A stretch of 19,876 bases of DNA from an uncultured Christensenella sp. (GTDB lineage Bacteria > Bacillota > Clostridia > Christensenellales > UBA3700). The notes beneath the pieces are model-generated. The model worked only from the letters and a program-made list of their open reading frames with translations, had not been told where the DNA came from and did not search any database. The translations under genes were made by a program, and so were the position numbers. Shown here piece by piece: positions 1 to 5,294 of this stretch (within the stretch, counting starts at the first letter, position 1; every line of letters begins with the position of its first letter). The stretch lies in assembly GCA_910578245.1 (NCBI GenBank), contig CAJTPC010000024.1, positions 1 through 19,876 of the forward strand. Reading direction: 5' to 3'.

Positions 1-116
1 TAATATAAGTAAAACGATACCGACGATAATCTACCCTCGCTTAAATATTATTAGTAAACAACTTAATTGAGGAAAAGAATAAAATATGTCACGTCTTTGC
101 ACCACATGGTATAATA

Positions 117-144
117 ACAAAAACGCGCATCTTTCGATGCGCGC
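117..144 (-). terminator. Rho-independent terminator of rplS
   Basis: On the minus strand an 8-bp perfect stem, CGCGCATC/GATGCGCG (136-143 paired with 124-131), closes a GAAA tetraloop and runs into a U-rich tract (TTTTTGTTATT). It starts about 18 nt after the rplS stop codon. Positions 1-116 to its left hold no gene that I can support. Confidence 0.9.
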
Positions 145-161
145 CAATTTTGTCATAATAA

Positions 162-506
162 TTATTTAACGATTTCTCTAAGTCTTGCAGCTTTACCGAA
201 CTTGTTACGCAAGTAATAAAGTTTTGCTCTTCTTACTCTACCGTGACGAACAACTTTGATGCTGTCAATTTTTGGCGAGTGAAGCGGGAACGTTCTCTCT
301 ACGCCGATACCGAAAGATACTCTTCTAACGGTAAAGGTTTCTCTTATACTACCGTTTTTGAAAGCAATAATTACGCCCTCAAAAGCCTGAATTCTTTCCT
401 TGTCGCCTTCCTTAATCTTAACGTTGACTCTTACGGTGTCGCCGATTGCAAGTTCGGGAAGATCAGTACGCATTCCTTCTTTTTCTACGATGTCTACAAT
501 ATTCAT
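162..506 (-). CDS. rplS: 50S ribosomal protein L19
   Basis: L19 is a large-subunit protein at the 30S-50S interface. The 114-residue product is the usual length and carries family hallmarks: IGDTVRVNVKIKEGDKERIQAFEGVII near the N-terminus, then a basic C-terminal half (VRRVSFGIGVERTFPLHSP, RRAKLYYLR). The frame opens 15 nt earlier with another ATG, but that stretch contains the GGAGG Shine-Dalgarno, 7-8 nt before the ATG at 506, so I place the start at 506. In most Bacillota rplS follows trmD directly. Here it lies beyond yraN, alone, with its own promoter, leader and terminator. The identification is secure. Confidence 0.97.
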   Translation of the reverse strand: MNIVDIVEKEGMRTDLPELAIGDTVRVNVKIKEGDKERIQAFEGVIIAFKNGSIRETFTVRRVSFGIGVERTFPLHSPKIDSIKVVRHGRVRRAKLYYLRNKFGKAARLREIVK

Positions 507-589
507 TTGACTTACCTCCATTTTTGAAACGAAATATTCTTGTACGGTCTGGGATTATATCCGACAGAGGAATATCCGAAGTCATTGAC
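507..589 (-). promoter_or_regulatory. Candidate L19 (rplS) leader
   Basis: This is the predicted 5' untranslated RNA of rplS, from about 589. It contains small inverted repeats (AGTC-AAT-GACT; GGAT-ATA-ATCC), a direct repeat TCGGATAT, and a GTCT/AGAC pair that would close the structure. The core GATATTCCTCTGTCGG resembles my recollection of the autoregulatory L19 leader of Bacillota, where L19 is thought to bind its own mRNA. The match is from memory; a covariance-model search would decide it. Confidence 0.5.
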
Positions 590-595
590 TAGACT

Positions 596-624
596 ATTCT
601 ATCATTAAAAAAAACTTTATGCAA
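596..624 (-). promoter_or_regulatory. rplS promoter
   Basis: Sigma-A-type elements on the minus strand: TTGCAT (-35, 619-624), a 17-bp spacer, and TAGAAT (-10, 596-601). Transcription would begin near 589, just before the candidate leader structure. Confidence 0.6.
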
Positions 625-674
625 GCGTTTTTTATAGTATTTTCGCAGTATTTTAACATTTTTTTAATTATTAA

Positions 675-753
675 GTCATTTCGAGCGTAGTCGAGAAATC
701 TCCCCCTATTATTTTCAAAATATTGAGACCTCTCCGCTACGGTCGAGGTGACG
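675..753. repeat. Palindromic repeat, family 3 (complete, both arms)
   Basis: Two inverted arms, 675-702 (core TCATTTCGAGCGTAGTCGAG) and 725-753, flank a short AT-rich centre. Single-arm copies of the same sequence lie at 1912-1933, 10601-10630 and 19714-19751. It is intergenic, between yraN and rplS. The rest of this 370-bp gap is AT-rich sequence, the rplS promoter, and the family 2 element. Confidence 0.8.
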
Positions 754-771
754 TAATTTACCCTAGGCTGA

Positions 772-907
772 AGAGTGAGCGCGGAGATTAGCTGTATTTT
801 TGTCCGTTCTAGGGCGAAATGAAGTCGTCAAGTGTACTAGACGTACACGTCGACTTCTTGAGACCCGACGTTAGGGCAAAAAGACGGCTGATATACGCGC
901 TCACAGA
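772..907. repeat. Palindromic element, family 2, at the yraN stop codon
   Basis: A 136-bp element with imperfect 34-bp terminal inverted repeats (772-805 and 874-907); the outer GTGAGCGCG is identical on both ends. Its centre is a long hairpin with apex GTGTAC-TAGAC-GTACAC (832-848). The right terminus overlaps the end of yraN, and the TGA inside its CTGTGAGCGCG end is the yraN stop codon. No transposase gene is present, and I see no clear target-site duplication. It may act as a MITE or REP-like element, an RNA hairpin or a 3'-end stabiliser. Confidence 0.75.
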
Positions 908-1245
908 GTAAACGCATTCTTAGTATGCGTAACCTCTCCTCTCAATATCTCTATCACGTCAAATCTGCAAGGGCTGTCATATTTGCGTTTTGCCGACAAA
1001 TACCACTGCGCCGTTCTGATAATGCTATGTACCTTATGCGGAGTAATACTCTCTATCGGCTGACCGAACTTAGTATTTTCTCTTGCCTTTACTTCAACAA
1101 AAACAATAGTATCTTTGTCTTTCGCGATAATATCTATCTCCCCCGCTTTGGTATTGAAATTGCGTTCCAATATTAGATACTTTTGTTTTTTAAGATATTC
1201 TACGGCAATATTTTCGCCCTCTATACCCAACTTCCTATTGTTCAT
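901..1245 (-). CDS. yraN: YraN/UPF0102 family putative endonuclease
   Basis: The 114-residue product matches the small UPF0102 family, a PD-(D/E)XK nuclease-like fold often encoded beside rnhB. The core motif GEIDIIAKDKDTIVFVEVKAR holds the E..D..ExK pattern; LGIEGENIAVEYLKKQKY precedes it, as is usual. The substrate is not established. It starts 2 nt after the rnhB stop and must be co-transcribed with it. Its stop codon lies inside the terminus of the family 2 palindromic element, so the last residues (around FTL) may have been supplied by that insertion. Confidence 0.9.
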   Translation of the reverse strand: MNNRKLGIEGENIAVEYLKKQKYLILERNFNTKAGEIDIIAKDKDTIVFVEVKARENTKFGQPIESITPHKVHSIIRTAQWYLSAKRKYDSPCRFDVIEILRGEVTHTKNAFTL

Positions 1246-1247
1246 TA

Positions 1248-1880
1248 CTATACTTCTTTTACAAAGTTTTTAATAAAACTCTTTCGATGTATTGGGCAAG
1301 CGCCTACGCTTTTCAACGCTTCAATGTGCTTCGCCGAGCCGTATCCCTTATTTGACGCAAAATCATACTGAGGATATTTTTCGCTCATCTCAACCATGTA
1401 TCTATCCCTAGTTACCTTAGCGACAATTGACGCGCAAGCGATTGAATAACTCTTGGCATCGCCCTTTATAATCGGCTCTATTGGACACTTACAATCAAGA
1501 TTTACGGCGTCGATAAGTACGACGTCGGGAGAGATCTCCATACCTTCTATAGCTCTTTGCATACAAGATTTTGTAGCTTGCAAAATGTTGATTTCGTCAA
1601 TTACTTTTTCGTCCGCCCGCTCAATTTTACACGAGATAGCTTTTTGCATGATTTTATCGTATAAAATCTCTCTGTTTTTCTCGCTGACTTTCTTTGAATC
1701 GTTGACGCCCTGAATAATATCTTCATCGCCGAGAGGCATTATCACGCAAGCCACGACGACAGGTCCTGCTAACGGTCCTCTGCCCACCTCATCGACACCG
1801 GCGATATATTTTTTGCCCATAGCGAGATATTTTTTCTCAAATTCTAGCATTGTAAAAGTATCGTGTTTAGTCCTTGTCAT
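1248..1880 (-). CDS. rnhB: Ribonuclease HII
   Basis: RNase HII cleaves the RNA strand of RNA-DNA hybrids, including single ribonucleotides in DNA. The 210-residue product shows the N-terminal AGVDEVGRGPLAGPVV motif with catalytic D30 and E31. It also has LIDAVNLD (D124), the IIKGD motif (D141) and ASIVAKVTRDRYM, so all four metal-binding acidic residues appear to be present. The ATG at 1880 follows a GGAAAAGG ribosome-binding site; internal methionines 11 and 21 are less likely starts. yraN follows after 2 nt. Upstream, 134 bp with two palindromic repeats separates it from rbgA. Confidence 0.96.
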   Translation of the reverse strand: MTRTKHDTFTMLEFEKKYLAMGKKYIAGVDEVGRGPLAGPVVVACVIMPLGDEDIIQGVNDSKKVSEKNREILYDKIMQKAISCKIERADEKVIDEINILQATKSCMQRAIEGMEISPDVVLIDAVNLDCKCPIEPIIKGDAKSYSIACASIVAKVTRDRYMVEMSEKYPQYDFASNKGYGSAKHIEALKSVGACPIHRKSFIKNFVKEV

Positions 1881-1911
1881 AGCCTTTTCCTTTTGTATGT
1901 TTTATGTCGGT

Positions 1912-1933
1912 ATGAGCGTAGTCGAGAAATCTC
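1912..1933. repeat. Family 3 repeat, single arm
   Basis: The stretch TGAGCGTAGTCGAGAAATCTC matches one arm of the palindrome at 675-753. It adjoins the palindromic element at 1933-2017 in the rnhB-rbgA gap. Confidence 0.7.
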
Positions 1934-2017
1934 AAGGGCGAAGTCCAACCGTCAGTATAGTAATTACTTTTCGTTAGGAAAGTAATTGCTACCAAAGAGG
2001 TTGTGACGCACGCCCTA
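1933..2017. repeat. Palindromic element at the rbgA stop codon
   Basis: An imperfect palindrome of about 85 bp. The outer AGGGCG/CGCCCT pair and a CAACC/GGTTG pair enclose a strong central stem, AGTAATTACTTT/AAAGTAATTGCT (11 of 12 paired, about 1958-1989). Its right end, CGCCCTA, runs into the TAG stop of rbgA. The sequence differs from families 1 and 2, but the placement at a stop codon is the same. As RNA it would form a stable 3' hairpin; no terminal U-run makes it a classical terminator. Confidence 0.6.
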
Positions 2018-2857
2018 AATCGGGTAATCGAGCATTATTTTGCCTAATTTCTGACTCTTGAAATCGTTTACAATAGCCTTTGCCGCGCGGTCGTAATCAT
2101 ACCCCTTTTTGCCAAGCAAATAACCTCTGCTCTTGGCTATGTCGTCAAAAACTGCTACCATATCATCATCGATTTTTTCTATCTTATATCGCTCGCAAAA
2201 AGCATTAGGACAATGCTCTTTGCAATACTTAATTATCTCTATCGCTAAGTCGTCAAGATGTAATATGTCTTCTTTAATTGAGCCGATAAATGCAAGATGC
2301 AAAGCCTTTTGCTGATCCTCAAAAGCGGGCGGCAACGCGCCAGGAGTATCGAGAAGTTCTATCCCCTCGGCAAGGCTTACCCACTGCTTGCCTCTTGTCA
2401 CGCCGGGACGATTGCCAACTATCGTTCTCTTATCCTTGCAAAGGCAGTTAATAAGCGTTGACTTTCCCGTGTTGGGTACGCCGACAACTATTGCCCTTAT
2501 GCTCTTTTTCGCGCCCTTTTGAGCATACCTCTCAAGCATTTCAGAATTGATGACACGCAACTTGTCTATTATTTGATTGCGTTGTCTACCGCTGATATTG
2601 TCGGCTACGACAAAGTTCTTGCCGACTTTGTTGAAGTATTCTATCCAAGTCTTGACGTCCTTTTGTTCTACTAAATCGCTTTTTGTAAGGATATATAAAA
2701 TAGGTTTATCCTTTATCAAATCGTCAAACTTTGGGTTGATACACGACGCTATAGCTCTGCAATCAAGGACGTATATCACGCAATCGACTTGCTTAATTGC
2801 CTCCTGCATCATACGCATAGCCTTAGTCATATGTCCGGGGTACCATTGAATATGCAT
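2015..2857 (-). CDS. rbgA: Ribosome biogenesis GTPase RbgA (YlqF)
   Basis: RbgA is a circularly permuted GTPase needed for late 50S subunit assembly in Bacillota. The 280-residue product has the permuted motif order: N-terminal WYPGHM, then G4 TKSD (58-61), G1 GVPNTGKS (126-133), the PGVTRG G2 region (about 151) and G3 DTPG (170-173), followed by the C-terminal helical domain that contacts rRNA. Its ATG overlaps the stop of the DUF1292 gene by one base (TAATG), suggesting translational coupling. The TAG stop coincides with the end of a palindromic element. Identification is secure. Confidence 0.96.
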   Translation of the reverse strand: MHIQWYPGHMTKAMRMMQEAIKQVDCVIYVLDCRAIASCINPKFDDLIKDKPILYILTKSDLVEQKDVKTWIEYFNKVGKNFVVADNISGRQRNQIIDKLRVINSEMLERYAQKGAKKSIRAIVVGVPNTGKSTLINCLCKDKRTIVGNRPGVTRGKQWVSLAEGIELLDTPGALPPAFEDQQKALHLAFIGSIKEDILHLDDLAIEIIKYCKEHCPNAFCERYKIEKIDDDMVAVFDDIAKSRGYLLGKKGYDYDRAAKAIVNDFKSQKLGKIMLDYPI

Positions 2858-3159
2858 TAGTATCCCCCTTCCTCAAACATTTTATCGTATAGATCGAATA
2901 CTTCAAAGATTATATTATCGTCAGTGATTTCATCAAGTTTTTGACGCTTCTCGTCAACCTCAAAAACCAAGCCTGCATTCTCGATATTGCCTGCATCGTA
3001 GTCCTCTTTGCGTACCAAAATAGCGTACAATCTCTTATCGTAAGGAATTAAAGCCATTTGTTCATAGGCGTATATAGAACCGTCCTTATCGCTTTTTAGA
3101 TATATAGTTTCGTCATTTTCTTCGTCAAGCAACTGCTCTATCGCATTTTTGTACACCAT
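2857..3159 (-). CDS. DUF1292 family protein
   Basis: A 100-residue acidic, soluble protein. The pattern IYLKSDKDGSIYAYEQMALIPYDKRLYAILVRKED, a later valine-rich strand (AGLVFEVDEK) and the end DDNIIFEVFDLYDKM resemble the DUF1292 (YrzB-like) family: a beta-rich core, then an acidic helix. The biochemical function of that family is unknown to me. Here it sits between trmD (2 nt gap) and rbgA (1-base overlap), the place usually held by rplS, so it is co-expressed with ribosome maturation factors. Confidence 0.7.
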   Translation of the reverse strand: MVYKNAIEQLLDEENDETIYLKSDKDGSIYAYEQMALIPYDKRLYAILVRKEDYDAGNIENAGLVFEVDEKRQKLDEITDDNIIFEVFDLYDKMFEEGGY

Positions 3160-3161
3160 AA

Positions 3162-3884
3162 CTATTCTCCTTTCTTGCCCTTTGGCTTTTGTTTGTCCTC
3201 AAGCGTAGGCAATACCTTCTGATATAAATCCTCTCGTCTTTGTCGAGTGATTTCCAACTGTTGTCGATATCTCCACTTTGCTATTTCGGCGTGATTGCCG
3301 CCAAGCAAAACTTCAGGAACCGCCCTGCCCTCAAATACAGCCGGACGGGTATATTGCGGATACTCTAAAAGTCCGCTGGCAAAACTCTCTTCGCTTGTAG
3401 ATTCGCTACTGCCAAGCACTCCGTCTACGTACCTGCTGACGGCGTTGATTAGCACCATTGCAGGCAGTTCTCCGCCAGTCAAAACATAGTCGCCAATGGA
3501 TATTTCTTCGTCAATATCCATTTCGATTACCCGCTCGTCAATACCCTCGTAACTTCCGCATACAAGCAATAACTCCCGCTCTTTTGCGAGTCTTTCGACA
3601 ATCTCTTGATTGAGCGTAGCGCCTTTGGGAGAGAGGTATATTCTCTTAGCTTTATGCTCGCCGTCCAATGCCAAAATCGTGTCGTGCAGAGGTTGAGGAG
3701 TCATGACCATACCGGCGCCGCCGCCAAAAGGCGCATCGTCCGTCTTTTTATGCTTGTCCGTTGAGTAATCGCGAATATTGGCAATCTGCAAATCAAGCAA
3801 ACCTTTTTGTTTTGCCTTTCCAAGTATGCCTATATCGAGAGTGGAAAACATCTCGGGAAAAATTGTCGCAACTTTGATTTTCAT
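3162..3884 (-). CDS. trmD: tRNA (guanine37-N1)-methyltransferase TrmD
   Basis: TrmD puts a methyl group from S-adenosylmethionine on N1 of G37, next to the tRNA anticodon, preventing +1 frameshifts. The 240-residue product has the SPOUT trefoil-knot motifs: VMTPQPLHD (60-68), LVCGSYEGIDERVIE (108-121), SIGDYVLTGGELPAM (129-143) and GLLEYPQYTRP, then the C-terminal GNHAEIAKWRYRQQ helix. The residue I align with the catalytic Asp before SF is Glu (EESF, 165-168). I believe this occurs in other clostridial TrmDs, but that is memory. A truncated family 1 element separates it from rimM. The Shine-Dalgarno is weak. Confidence 0.97.
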   Translation of the reverse strand: MKIKVATIFPEMFSTLDIGILGKAKQKGLLDLQIANIRDYSTDKHKKTDDAPFGGGAGMVMTPQPLHDTILALDGEHKAKRIYLSPKGATLNQEIVERLAKERELLLVCGSYEGIDERVIEMDIDEEISIGDYVLTGGELPAMVLINAVSRYVDGVLGSSESTSEESFASGLLEYPQYTRPAVFEGRAVPEVLLGGNHAEIAKWRYRQQLEITRQRREDLYQKVLPTLEDKQKPKGKKGE

Positions 3885-3936
3885 TTACTCTTTTTCTAAC
3901 TGTTATTTAATAATAAATTATCCCACTTTTCAAATA

Positions 3937-4041
3937 ATTCGGTGAAAAGTGAGATAAGCAATAGATAAAATAGCGGATTTTTTGTCAAGATAGTTTTCGG
4001 CGAGCATCGTCGTACTTGCCTAGCCTCACTCTGAGTCGAAC
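3937..4041. repeat. Family 1 palindromic element, copy A (internally deleted)
   Basis: It shares both ends with the 162-bp copies at 5133-5294 and 10666-10827 but is only 105 bp. About 57 bp is missing at a junction where both parental sites contain TTGC, so it looks like a microhomology deletion. The right terminus overlaps the end of rimM: codons F-D-S-E and the TGA stop lie inside the terminal repeat. Just to the left, 3919-3955 forms another inverted repeat (CCACTTTTC/GAAAAGTGAG), echoing the solo terminus beside copy B. Confidence 0.75.
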
Positions 4042-4532
4042 ACTACTAAATCATTCCAAGCGTCTTTGTCAAGCAAAATTTTCTTATTCTCAACGTCAAC
4101 TTGCTTAATTATACGCTCGATTGCAGGTATCATAGCATTGCCTTTCGGCGTAGATATAACATATACATCGGCTGAGCCGTATTGCAATACGTCTTTTAAC
4201 TTACCTACTCTCTCGTTGTCTACGTACACTTCACAGCCGACTACGTCAACTATAAAATATCTGTCCTTTGGCAAGACGGTGGCGTCCTTTCGCTCTATCT
4301 GAATTTCTTTATTTCTCAAAAGTTCTGCGCTATTGCGGTCGTCAATGCCCTCAAATGTCATAAAAATACCGTTAGGCAATATTCTTACGCCTTTGACTGC
4401 GTAAGCCTTGCCGTCAATATATACTACTTTGAGCTTTTTGAATCTGCTAGCATCGTCAGTCAAAGGAGATATTTTGACTTCCCCTTTGACGCCTTGCGCT
4501 TTTGAGATATATCCGACAGTAAGCCTATCCAT
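4026..4532 (-). CDS. rimM: Ribosome maturation factor RimM
   Basis: RimM helps 30S head assembly and 16S rRNA processing by binding S19. The 168-residue product has the N-terminal barrel start (LTVGYISKAQGVKGEVKISPLTDDASRFK) and the C-terminal PRC-type barrel (YFIVDVVGCEVYVDNERVGKLKDVLQYGSADVYVI, then AMIPAIERIIKQVDVENKKILL). Length is normal. Its ATG overlaps the khpA stop by one base (TAATG), indicating coupling. The last four residues (FDSE) and stop fall within the terminal repeat of a family 1 element, so the native C-terminus may have been replaced. Confidence 0.95.
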   Translation of the reverse strand: MDRLTVGYISKAQGVKGEVKISPLTDDASRFKKLKVVYIDGKAYAVKGVRILPNGIFMTFEGIDDRNSAELLRNKEIQIERKDATVLPKDRYFIVDVVGCEVYVDNERVGKLKDVLQYGSADVYVISTPKGNAMIPAIERIIKQVDVENKKILLDKDAWNDLVVFDSE

Positions 4533-4765
4533 TACTTTTCTATAATTTCTACGGATACCTTACGGCTATCTTTACCGCTACCTGCCTTGACAATCGTGCG
4601 TATAGCCTTGGCAATTCTGCCTTGCTTGCCGATTATCTTGCCAATCTCTTCTTTTTCTGCATAGATATTGATTACCGTTATACCGTCCTCAACTTGCGAC
4701 TTAACTTCAAAAGCCTCTTTGTTGTCAACGAGTTCGTTCACGATAAATCTTACCAACTCTTCCAT
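4532..4765 (-). CDS. khpA: KH-domain RNA-binding protein KhpA
   Basis: A 77-residue single KH domain with the GxxG loop GKQG (46-49) in EIGKIIGKQGRIAKAIRTIVKA, matching KhpA (YlqC). KhpA proteins bind RNA and, in studied Bacillota, pair with KhpB/Jag; links to cell division have been reported in streptococci. It lies in its standard place between rpsP (11 nt upstream) and rimM (1-base overlap). The ATG follows a GAGGA ribosome-binding site. Confidence 0.93.
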   Translation of the reverse strand: MEELVRFIVNELVDNKEAFEVKSQVEDGITVINIYAEKEEIGKIIGKQGRIAKAIRTIVKAGSGKDSRKVSVEIIEK

Positions 4766-4776
4766 AATATCCTCTA

Positions 4777-5022
4777 TTACTTAATGATATTTTCTTTCTT
4801 CAAAAGACCTCTAACCGTATCGGTAGGTTGAGCGCCTACGCCAAGCCAATATGTAGCTTTTTCGCTGTCAATCTTAACTTCTGCAGGATTCTTGGTAGCG
4901 TCATAATATCCGATATTGTCAAGATATTGTCCATCTCTTGCCTTTCTGCTGTCGATTGCTACGATACGATAGAACGGGGTCTTCTTTGCGCCCATTCTTG
5001 TAAGTCTGAGTTTTACTGCCAT
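4777..5022 (-). CDS. rpsP: 30S ribosomal protein S16
   Basis: S16 is a small-subunit assembly protein. The 81-residue product begins with the family signature MAVKLRLTRMGAKKTPFYRIVAIDSRKARDG and includes IGYYDATKNP and YWLGVGAQPTDTVRGLL, a full-length S16. The ATG follows AAGGAG at good spacing. Between its start and the ffh stop lie 256 bp occupied mostly by a family 1 element plus a solo terminus. An AT-rich stretch at about 5040-5095 could hold a promoter (TATATTATA-like -10) but lacks a convincing -35, so expression may rely on read-through from ffh across the element. Confidence 0.97.
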   Translation of the reverse strand: MAVKLRLTRMGAKKTPFYRIVAIDSRKARDGQYLDNIGYYDATKNPAEVKIDSEKATYWLGVGAQPTDTVRGLLKKENIIK

Positions 5023-5101
5023 TTTTTGTTTCTCCTTTTTTGTGCTACGCCTATAATATAGTCGTATTTTTGTATATAATATTTTTTGTTTTTGTATTGT
5101 T

Positions 5102-5131
5102 AGATTTGCCTAGCCTTACTTTAAGCCGAAC
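5102..5131. repeat. Solo terminus of a family 1 element
   Basis: These 30 bp match the right terminus of copy B (5265-5294) at 29 of 30 positions, in the same orientation. They lie one base from the left end of copy B, forming the short palindrome GCCGAAC-A-GTTCGGC at the junction. This could be the remnant of a second, deleted copy or a duplicated end. The sequence includes a copy of the last four Ffh codons. Confidence 0.8.
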
Positions 5132-5132
5132 A

Positions 5133-5294
5133 GTTCGGCGAGAAGAGAGATAGGCAAAAAATAAAATAGCGGATTTTTTGTCAAGATAATCTTTGGCGAG
5201 GGGCGTCGTACTTGCTGTACGTCGGCGTGAGCCAAGGGCTAGATTGGCGGAAAAGGCGCATTTTAGATTTGCCTAGCCTCACTTTAAGCCGAAC
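5133..5294. repeat. Family 1 palindromic element, copy B (162 bp)
   Basis: The outer 7 bp, GTTCGGC/GCCGAAC, are perfectly inverted; inside them the inverted repeats continue (GTGAGGCTAGGCAAA against AGAGATAGGCAAA). The inner part folds back through TTGGC/GCCAA to an apical GTAC-TTGCT-GTAC hairpin (5208-5220). Copy C has the same length, and its interior is similar. The right terminus encodes the final residues (FGLK) and TGA stop of ffh. Elements A, B and C all have this same end against the stop codon of the upstream gene. Confidence 0.85.

Noticed and set aside
84..167. Short plus-strand frame with GAGGAAAA before an ATG
   Set aside because: It runs through the rplS terminator hairpin and ends after 27 codons; nothing supports translation.
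675..753. CRISPR-like repeats
   Set aside because: The repeats are inverted arms and dispersed single copies with no regular spacers and no cas genes.
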